Made by a program: the position numbers and the translations under genes. Shown piece by piece: positions 1 to 5,456 of a stretch of DNA of 7,625 nt. A model generated the notes under the pieces. It saw only the letters and a program-made list of their open reading frames with translations, ran no database searches and was not told the origin of the DNA. Origin of the DNA: JBAYVY01 sp041674345. GTDB taxonomy: Bacteria; Planctomycetota; Phycisphaerae; Phycisphaerales; Zrk34. The stretch's first letter is position 1. The number at the start of each line of letters is the position of its first letter. Location: assembly GCA_041674345.1 (NCBI GenBank), contig JBAYVY010000173.1:1-7625 (forward strand), written 5' to 3'.

Positions 1-475
1 ACAAGAAAGCGGGACAGGTACGGTTTTGAGTGATGAGCGAGGGCGGATTTGAATTCGCCGCGGATGGCGTTCGGGTCGGGAGTCGTTGGGGGGAGGCCGG
101 GCTCGGATGTCGGGGGATGGGGTTCATTGGACGCACATTTCCCTGGTGACGCGATGCCGGATGGGGCGTTCGGCTTTTCCAATAAACACACTCCGGCTAC
201 GGATGTCAACCGGGATGGGGGCAAGGGGCGGGGCACATTCCGTGTGGCGGTGTGGCGGAATTCCTGATTGCTGATTGGAAGACGGGGGGCGATTTGCATT
301 CGTTGTTCGTCACGTGGGGCACTTCGTGCCGCCCGCTAAACGCGGGGGGGCTTCCGGGGGGCGAAACCTACACGATCTTGCTATCGGCGCACCGGGGTGT
401 CGCGGGCGTTTTCCGGTCGGCGCGATTCGGGGCCGAACCGTCCGCGAATCACGCAAAAAGCGCACCGGCGCGTCG
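1..475. other. Left-end region without a convincing gene
   Basis: I see no credible coding sequence here. The short open frames are rich in Gly, Arg, Pro and Ser, carry no recognisable motif and overlap each other in several frames. One leftward frame stays open from about 200 to the left edge and ends in a protein-like stretch (residues like IRGEFKSALAHHSKPYLSRFL, from roughly base 66 to 2). It has no good start codon, so the beginning of a leftward gene outside the window is possible but unsupported. Small hairpins lie at 318-330 (GGCAC/GTGCC, TTC loop) and 332-346 (CCCGC/GCGGG). They are followed by G-runs with a repeated CTTCCGGGGG-like phrase. The stretch is best read as intergenic or repeat-type DNA. 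Confidence 0.4.
318..346. repeat. Two adjacent small hairpins
   Basis: Two short palindromes sit back to back: GGCAC-TTC-GTGCC at 318-330 and CCCGC-TAAAC-GCGGG at 332-346. A run of G follows. There is no T-tract on either side, so they do not look like terminators. They may be part of an intergenic repeat or a small structured RNA. The stems are only 5 bp, so chance is possible in DNA this rich in GC. Confidence 0.3.
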
Positions 476-480
476 CAAAA

Positions 481-525
481 CACGAAAAACCCGGCTTCTT
501 TACCCTAACGTTTGGGGGTAGCCGG
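481..525 (-). terminator. Probable rho-independent terminator downstream of gcvT
   Basis: Read leftward, CCGGC then TACCC (complement of 525-516) pairs with GGGTA and GCCGG (complement of 505-501 and 495-491). A 5-nt bulge (496-500) interrupts the stem and the loop is about 10 nt. Immediately after the stem the leftward strand has G then TTTTT (complement of 485-489), with another T-run a few bases further on. This is the expected hairpin plus U-tract. It lies about 207 nt past the gcvT stop codon, and gcvT is the only leftward gene upstream of it, so it probably ends that transcript. The bulge lowers certainty. Confidence 0.45.
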
Positions 526-731
526 ATTGTGGAACCGCGCTAGGTGCGCATCGGCGCGGGCCGATTTCACGACGATCCATTCGGCAGTCAAAAAAGATGC
601 ACGATGTTGCCACAAGCACTTGCGCGCGTCACGCTGAAAGCGGCGACGCGCTGATGCGCCGAATCGTGTGCGCGACCCCTGATGTGGAGGGCGAAGGGAT
701 GAAAAATGTGAACCCGAGCGCGGCGGGGCGG
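526..731. other. Spacer between gcvT and its terminator
   Basis: No gene is apparent. A leftward frame open across this stretch begins inside gcvT in another frame and is Arg-rich, typical of a shadow frame. A perfect 6-bp hairpin with a GCGG tetraloop (ATCGGC/GCCGAT) lies at 550-565 and has no T-tract. The stretch would be the long 3' untranslated region of the gcvT mRNA. Confidence 0.35.
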
Positions 732-1850
732 TCATTGGGCGCGTTTGTAGAACGGCGGTTTGACGATCTCGGCGGGGGCGGATTGTTTGCCGAGATCGAC
801 TTCGACGCTGTTGCCGATCACCGCGCTCGCGGCGTCGAGGTACGCCATCGCGATCGGATAGCCGAGCGTGGGGGAGAGGCAACCGCTGGTGACTTCGCCG
901 ATTTTCGCGCCGTTTTTGACGACGGGCATATGCTGGCGTGCGGTGCGTTTGCCGGCGAGCTTGAGTCCGACCAGTTGACGTGCGGGGCCTTCGGCGGCGA
1001 TTTTTTTCAGGGCGTCGCAGCCGATGAACTTTTCAGCCGGTCCCCATTGTTCGTCGGTGTCTTTGTCGAGGGAGACGGCCCATTTCAGTCCCGCGCTGAT
1101 CGGGTCGAGTTCTTCGGTCAGTTCGTGTCCGTACAGCGGCATTCCGGCTTCCATGCGGAGGGTGTCTCGCGCGCCCAGGCCGATGGGTTTGACGAGTTGT
1201 TCGCCGTTTTCATCGGTTTTCAAAAGGAGTTTGAGCGCCATATCGACGACGTTGGCGGGGAGGATGAGTTCGATGCCGTCTTCGCCGGTGTATCCGGTGC
1301 GGGAGACGATCATCTTCAGAATCAGCAGGTTTTTGATGGTGAAGGTGTATTTTTTCAGTGTCGGGATTTCCTTGCTGAACTTGGTGACGAGGGACATGGT
1401 GTCGGGGCCTTGGAGGGCGATCATGCCGGTCTTGACGGTTTGATCGTCGATGTTGACGGCGAGGTCTCCCTTGACGGCGTTGAAGTGGGCGAGCAATTTT
1501 TCGCGGTTGGAAGCGTTGCAGACCATGAGCCAGTGATCGTCGAAACGGTAGATGATGACATCGTCCCTGACGCCGCCGGTTTCGTTGCAGACCAGGGAGT
1601 AGCGGCAGGTTTTTTCGGCCATGTCGGACAGGCGACGTGTGCAGATGCGTTCGAGGAAGCGGCGGGCGTGACGGCCGGTGAACTTGACGCGGCCCATATG
1701 GGAGACGTCGAAGATGCCGCAGTGTTCGCGGACCTGTTTGTGTTCTTCGAGGATGGAGCCGAAGCGGAGGGGCATTTCCCAACCGGCGAAATCGACGAGT
1801 TGGGCGTTGTTTTTGCGGTGATAGTTGTTGAACGGCGTCTTGAGCAACAC
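732..1850 (-). CDS. gcvT: Aminomethyltransferase, glycine cleavage system T protein
   Basis: GcvT takes the aminomethyl group held on the lipoyl arm of GcvH, releases ammonia and passes the methylene unit to tetrahydrofolate in the cytoplasm. Numbering from the chosen GTG (372 aa, normal for the family), the N-terminus LLKTPFNNYHRKN...VDFAGWEMP is the classic GcvT opening. GGVRDDVIIYR carries the conserved catalytic Asp (about residue 96-97). SRTGYTGEDGIEL lies at about 183-195, GLGARDTLRMEAGMPLYGHEL at 224-244, and the C-terminal barrel motif VTSGCLSPTLGYPIAMAYL at 320-338. The frame is open up to a GTG at 1913, which would add 21 residues not typical of the family. I prefer GTG at 1850 because GGAAAGGG precedes it by about 8 nt. 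TTG at 1847 is a further alternative. No gcvH or gcvP is in the window, so the other subunits must be elsewhere. It is divergent from the histidine kinase. Confidence 0.95.
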   Translation of the reverse strand: MLLKTPFNNYHRKNNAQLVDFAGWEMPLRFGSILEEHKQVREHCGIFDVSHMGRVKFTGRHARRFLERICTRRLSDMAEKTCRYSLVCNETGGVRDDVIIYRFDDHWLMVCNASNREKLLAHFNAVKGDLAVNIDDQTVKTGMIALQGPDTMSLVTKFSKEIPTLKKYTFTIKNLLILKMIVSRTGYTGEDGIELILPANVVDMALKLLLKTDENGEQLVKPIGLGARDTLRMEAGMPLYGHELTEELDPISAGLKWAVSLDKDTDEQWGPAEKFIGCDALKKIAAEGPARQLVGLKLAGKRTARQHMPVVKNGAKIGEVTSGCLSPTLGYPIAMAYLDAASAVIGNSVEVDLGKQSAPAEIVKPPFYKRAQ

Positions 1851-1896
1851 GGCGGCACCCTTTCCAAAGGCGATAAGACGGCCATCATAAACCGGC

Positions 1897-1970
1897 GGCC
1901 CGTCGCGGGCCACTGCGGGGCCGATGAATCGGCCCCGGCGAACTTAATCGGCCCCGGCGACTCAATCGGG
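1897..1970. repeat. Palindrome and direct-repeat cluster in the gcvT/kinase divergent region
   Basis: Three structures are packed together. GGCCCG-TCG-CGGGCC forms a 6-bp hairpin at 1897-1911. GGGGCCGAT-GA-ATCGGCCCC is a perfect 9-bp palindrome at 1917-1936. The sequence AATCGGCCCCGGCGA is then directly repeated at 1927-1941 and 1946-1960, with a third partial copy (AATCGGG) at 1964-1970. They lie between the starts of two divergent genes, so an operator role or RNA structure in a leader is possible. Equally, this could be repeat expansion of the kind seen elsewhere in the window. Confidence 0.5.
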
Positions 1971-2126
1971 CGTGGGATTCGGTCGATGAAACAGTTTGTC
2001 AGGGGAAAAGTTGGGGCGAACGTACCGGTCGGTCCTGCGGGATCGGCTGACAAAGCGGGCGGATTCTCCGTGACGGAACTTTTTTCCGGACTCGGAGGCG
2101 ATGTCCGCACAGCGAGTGCCGCGGTC

Positions 2127-3566
2127 ATGGAGCAGCATCAAAACAGAATCTGTGAAGGTTTTCCGCGAACGGCGGCGTTCCGCATCGCGGGGGTGTATCT
2201 GTTGTTCGCGCTGGCGTGGATCGCGGCGTCGGATTTCCTGCTCCATGCGTTGAACCTGCCCCGCGCGGTGGAACAAGGATTTCAAACTTACAAGGGCATC
2301 GGCTTCGTGACCACCACGGCGTTCGTGCTGTGGTGGATTTGCGACAGGCGATTTCAGCAGATGGCGGCGACGCATCGGCGGCTGGAGGAAAAGCAGCGGA
2401 TGTTCGACACGCTGGTCGGCAACCTGCCGGGCGTGGCGTATCGCTGCCTGGCGAATGTGGACTGGGCGGTGCTGTTCATCAGCGACGGGTTCGAGCCGTT
2501 GACCGGTTACAGCCGGGGCGATCTGGACGCCGGGCGGATCACCTACAACCAGATCATTCACGCCGATGATCGTGAACAGGTGCGCGTGGCGGTGGAGAAG
2601 GCGATTCGGATTCGCGGGCGGTATCGGCTGGAATATCGCATCGTGCGGCATGACGGCCAGGTTCGCTGGGTATGGGAACAAGGTCAGCCGGTGTTTGACG
2701 AGGACGGACGGCTGACGACGTTGGAGGGATTCATCAGCGACATCACCGACCGCAAGCGAGCGGAGCAGTTGTCGCAGCAGCGCAATTCGTTCGAGCAGTC
2801 GCGTCGTGCGATGGAACAATCGCTGGGCGTGGTGGGGCACGAGTTGCGGACGCCGCTGGCGTCGTTGCGGGCGATCAGCGAATACCTGCTGGATGAGGAC
2901 GAACCGAACAACCCGCAGCAGTCGCAACAACTGCTTCGGGGATTGAACGATCAGGTCATCCGCATGACGGACATGGTGAACAACATGCTGGAGGCGGCGC
3001 GATTGAACAGCGGCTCGGCGGCGTGGCGGTGGTCGGCGGTGAACGTCGGTCGGGTGGCGCGCGACGCGATGGAAGTGATCCGCCCGCTGGTCGATGAACG
3101 TCATGTGCAACTGGACGTTCAGGTGCATCGCAAACCGCTGATGATGAGCGGCGACGCGGACGCGCTGCGACGGTTGTTGTTGAATCTGCTGTCGAACGCC
3201 GCCCGTTTCACCCGCGCGGGCAAAATCACCGTGACCGCGACGGAGGTTGAAACCGATGGCCGGCGATGGATTCGGTTGCAGGTCATGGACACCGGCAACG
3301 GCATCCCGGCGGAGAAGGTCGCCAAGCTGGGCATGGCGTTCGCGCTGAACGACGGCAGCGTGCAGGAGGCCAGTCCGGGCGGCACGGGGCTGGGATTGGC
3401 GATCTGCAAACAGATCGCCGCGGCGCACGGCGGGGGGATCACGATGCGATCGGTCACCGGCGGAAGCAACACGGGCACCGTCTTCACCATTCAGATGCCG
3501 GCCGATCTGGAAGAACCGCAGACCGGCGAAAACCCCGACCCCATCACGACGATCACGGCGGGGTAA
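2127..3566 (+). CDS. Membrane-bound PAS sensor histidine kinase
   Basis: This is a two-component sensor kinase of 479 aa from the chosen ATG. Two membrane segments lie at about residues 18-39 (AGVYLLFALAWIAASDFLL) and 55-72 (YKGIGFVTTTAFVLWWIC), with a short external loop of about 15 residues. This N-terminal hairpin pattern is common in PAS/GGDEF sensors. A cytoplasmic PAS_3-like domain spans about 93-208 and ends in the PAC signature ISDITDRKRAE. A coiled linker leads to the HisKA domain with phospho-acceptor H238 in GHELRTPL. The ATPase domain has N357 (NLLSNAARF), the G1 box DTGNG at 388 and the G2 box GGTGLGL at 418-424. No receiver or output domain follows and no response-regulator gene is adjacent, so it is an orphan and its signal is unknown. 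The frame is open far upstream, opposite gcvT. ATG at 1986 would give 526 aa, but the added stretch has lower third-position GC and no motif. The ribosome-binding site at 2127 is weak. Confidence 0.9.
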   Translation: MEQHQNRICEGFPRTAAFRIAGVYLLFALAWIAASDFLLHALNLPRAVEQGFQTYKGIGFVTTTAFVLWWICDRRFQQMAATHRRLEEKQRMFDTLVGNLPGVAYRCLANVDWAVLFISDGFEPLTGYSRGDLDAGRITYNQIIHADDREQVRVAVEKAIRIRGRYRLEYRIVRHDGQVRWVWEQGQPVFDEDGRLTTLEGFISDITDRKRAEQLSQQRNSFEQSRRAMEQSLGVVGHELRTPLASLRAISEYLLDEDEPNNPQQSQQLLRGLNDQVIRMTDMVNNMLEAARLNSGSAAWRWSAVNVGRVARDAMEVIRPLVDERHVQLDVQVHRKPLMMSGDADALRRLLLNLLSNAARFTRAGKITVTATEVETDGRRWIRLQVMDTGNGIPAEKVAKLGMAFALNDGSVQEASPGGTGLGLAICKQIAAAHGGGITMRSVTGGSNTGTVFTIQMPADLEEPQTGENPDPITTITAG

Positions 3567-3588
3567 GCCAACAGCCACAAGCCAACAG
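3565..3588. repeat. Short direct repeat AAGCCAACAG x2 at the kinase stop codon
   Basis: AAGCCAACAG occurs at 3565-3574 and again at 3579-3588, a 14-nt period. The first copy includes the last two bases of the kinase TAA stop. It resembles the stuttering micro-repeats found elsewhere in this window and has no hairpin potential of note. Confidence 0.55.
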
Positions 3589-3598
3589 GCGAGCGGGC

Positions 3599-3673
3599 AT
3601 GCGTCGCCAATTCCCCGCCTCGTTCGACCGTGACCTGGACCGCTTCGCCGACATCCAGCGGTTGGAGCCGTGA
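3599..3673 (+). CDS. 24-codon ORF, possible gene remnant
   Basis: An ATG at 3599 opens a 24-residue frame that begins MRRQFPASFDRDLDRF and ends at TGA 3671-3673. I do not recognise it. Its codons almost all end in G or C, as in the host genes here and unlike the adjacent restriction genes, and the peptide is balanced rather than repetitive. It has no clear Shine-Dalgarno sequence. It could be a surviving fragment of a host gene cut off when the restriction-modification module arrived, a tiny real peptide, or chance. Confidence 0.2.
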   Translation: MRRQFPASFDRDLDRFADIQRLEP

Positions 3674-3701
3674 CGGAGATGCGGATGACGAACAGGCAAC
3701 C

Positions 3702-4445
3702 TCACTCTTCTACATGTTGCCGGACATGCTCAGCAAGGGCAGCTTTTGCATATGAGGGCAACGCTAAGGCATTCCTAGTCGCTAGGGATTTGAGTTTGGC
3801 ATGATCCGATACCTCGTCGTCGCCAAGCCAGACGATCTCGAGGCGGCGATGATCCTTTAGTGCAATATGAGTATAGTCATCGGGCTCAGCCCAATAGCAA
3901 CTCATGCAAATTGCGGGCTGCCTACCCTCTCGCCAATTGTCGCAGTGTTCGCATGACCACGACTTCGAGCGCTGACAAGAGCCGCAAAGAAGCATGTATT
4001 CTTCTGGTGGGCGCTCACGGTCAGATGCCTCACCCACAATCTGATACGGAACCCGATGGTCGATCTGGAGGTATCTCGACTCGTAGGGAGTCGAACATAG
4101 TCCGCACTTGGCCCCGTACTTTTTGATGAGATTTTCTTTGAACCCTTTGGCAAAGGCCTTGCGACCTTGGAAGCGGTCGCCGCGAATCAGCGATGGATCG
4201 CCGAACGTATAGACCGCCATTTGTCGGCCATTTGTTCGCCTGCCGGTCGTCTTCGCCAGCGGAACACCCGCATCTTTCACATCTCGCGCCGCGCTCGCCG
4301 CGTCGATCAGGCCGTACAGTGTTTCCAACTGTTCAGTCGAGACGCTTCCGTGTTCAAGGATGTGTTGGACCAGCGTTTTTCCGCGCTTGGTCGTTACTTT
4401 TGACACCGCGGCAAGCAGTTCAGCTGAGTAGTTGATTTTACCCAT
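3702..4445 (-). CDS. HNH type II restriction endonuclease (putative)
   Basis: This 247-aa protein is the probable endonuclease partner of the adjacent methylase. Residues 1-85 look like a helical, winged-helix-type DNA-binding region (KTLVQHILEHGSVSTEQLETL, then AARDVKDAGVPL and a beta-rich MAVYTFGD). The HNH nuclease core follows, with C114-x2-C117, then IDHRVPY carrying the first catalytic His (H130), and C154-x2-C157. A second zinc knuckle is formed by C165-x2-C168 (SCEHCDNW) and C180-x2-C183. The usual CxxCN asparagine is Q158, while N170 lies in the second knuckle. The gene follows the methylase stop by 6 nt, which suggests one transcript and translational coupling because its own ribosome-binding site is poor. 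GC is lower and codon use more mixed than in flanking genes, so it was probably acquired by transfer. The target site cannot be read from the sequence. A solitary HNH defence nuclease is the alternative. Confidence 0.8.
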   Translation of the reverse strand: MGKINYSAELLAAVSKVTTKRGKTLVQHILEHGSVSTEQLETLYGLIDAASAARDVKDAGVPLAKTTGRRTNGRQMAVYTFGDPSLIRGDRFQGRKAFAKGFKENLIKKYGAKCGLCSTPYESRYLQIDHRVPYQIVGEASDRERPPEEYMLLCGSCQRSKSWSCEHCDNWREGRQPAICMSCYWAEPDDYTHIALKDHRRLEIVWLGDDEVSDHAKLKSLATRNALALPSYAKAALAEHVRQHVEE

Positions 4446-4451
4446 TCGAGT

Positions 4452-5375
4452 TCATCGGAAAAGGAGTAGTTCTTCGGAAACGTCTGTCGGCTGAAGCAGC
4501 AAACGCGGCAGACGCTCGACGCGATTCAATAGTCGCTCGGAAATGTACAGAGACTCATAGGTAACACCGTCGCGCCCTAGCAGTGTCTCCTGACTCGATC
4601 GCCCGGCCTTCACTTCAAACAATCTTAACGGCAATGAGGCGGGGAGGCGTTGCCCATAGACTTTGTCTCCCACACGACCATCGTATGAAATGATGAGGGA
4701 AAGATCGCGTTTTACTAGATGGTGTAGTCCATCGCAGAACTCATCGAAACTCATTCCCTTCACATATCGACTGTCGCGCTCCCCACTTGTGCCCTGATAT
4801 GGGGGATCGAGATAAACGACATCGCGTGGATCCGCATCATGGAGAGTGTCAAGGTAATCAGCATTTACCACGCGCGTCTTACCGGCAAAAATCTTTGCGG
4901 CGCGGAAAATGTTGTCTCGCATTGTGTCGGGCCTGGCACCGCGTCTGCGATGATCTGCCGTGTTATTGAATTCGCCGTTTCTGTTGTAACGAATCGCAGC
5001 TTTGACACATCGCGCAAGGAGATATAGAAACAGGGCTGGCTGAGGATTGGTGTTGAACGCTCGCCTTACATCATTGAAATGGGTTCTTCCGATGCTGGGC
5101 TGTTCATTCCATAACCGCTCGTACTCGTCCGCCAGTTCGTCTGGCGAATCAATGATTGCTTTCCACAAGGCGGAAATGGGTTCGTGTAGATCACCGATGA
5201 CAAAATGGTTTACCGTTGCGTAGGTCGCAGCGCAGAGACTAACGGCAGCGGAACCGGCAAAAGGTTCGTAGAAAGTCTTGACGCCCCCGGGGATGCAACC
5301 GCAGATCGTTGAAGCAAGCCATCGCTTGCTTCCCTGATATGGAATTGGATGAGGTACGTTTCCAGCGGTTCGCAT
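4452..5375 (-). CDS. DNA adenine N6-methyltransferase, D12/Dam class
   Basis: This 307-aa enzyme methylates adenine in a specific DNA site using S-adenosylmethionine and should protect host DNA from the downstream HNH nuclease. The alpha-group (D12) motif order is clear. Motif X is IPYQGSKRWL at residues 11-20, and motif I (AdoMet binding) is FYEPFAGSAAVSL at 35-47. The family signature RYNRNGEFN is at 129-137, and the catalytic motif IV is YLDPPYQGT at 188-196. Length matches the family (about 270-310 aa). The ATG at 5375 is favoured because motif X begins just 10 residues in. It lacks a strong Shine-Dalgarno sequence and is preceded by AT-rich DNA. The methylase is first in the pair, which lets it accumulate before the nuclease. 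Hand counting 4441-4500 gives 31 of 60 G+C, against 45 of 60 for 5641-5700 in the neighbouring host gene. The recognition site is unknown and need not be GATC. Confidence 0.92.
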   Translation of the reverse strand: MRTAGNVPHPIPYQGSKRWLASTICGCIPGGVKTFYEPFAGSAAVSLCAATYATVNHFVIGDLHEPISALWKAIIDSPDELADEYERLWNEQPSIGRTHFNDVRRAFNTNPQPALFLYLLARCVKAAIRYNRNGEFNNTADHRRRGARPDTMRDNIFRAAKIFAGKTRVVNADYLDTLHDADPRDVVYLDPPYQGTSGERDSRYVKGMSFDEFCDGLHHLVKRDLSLIISYDGRVGDKVYGQRLPASLPLRLFEVKAGRSSQETLLGRDGVTYESLYISERLLNRVERLPRLLLQPTDVSEELLLFR

Positions 5376-5456
5376 CGTAATCGCAGTTTATCAGATCGCC
5401 AAAGAACATAGAAGCCCTTGACCACTTATATAAAGAAGGGAAAAGCGGACGGGGGC
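5376..5456 (-). promoter_or_regulatory. AT-rich putative promoter region of the restriction-modification pair
   Basis: This 81-nt spacer between the ASKHA gene stop and the methylase start is the most AT-rich piece nearby. Read leftward it contains TTTATATAAG (complement of 5434-5425) and CTGATAAACT (complement of 5394-5385). Either could serve as a -10 element, but no convincing -35 is spaced correctly from either. No C-box-like repeat for a controller protein is visible. The assignment rests mainly on position. Confidence 0.3.

Noticed and set aside
597..2126. The kinase reading frame stays open upstream from base 597, giving a 989-codon frame.
   Set aside because: The first part lies exactly opposite gcvT and reads as low-complexity Asp/Glu/Phe/Val/Gly-rich sequence, the expected mirror of a GC-rich gene. 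Only the part from about 2127 shows real domains.
1851..2126. Possible glycine riboswitch upstream of gcvT.
   Set aside because: No tandem aptamer-like conserved cores are visible. The only structures are GC palindromes and short direct repeats.
1962..3578. A 538-codon leftward frame opposite the kinase.
   Set aside because: It is Arg/His/Gln-rich with no motif, while the opposite strand encodes unmistakable PAS, HisKA and ATPase domains. It is a shadow frame.
3674..5456. Direct repeats or attachment sites at the ends of the restriction-modification module.
   Set aside because: I compared 3567-3701 with 5376-5456 by eye and found no shared repeat, tRNA or integrase signal.
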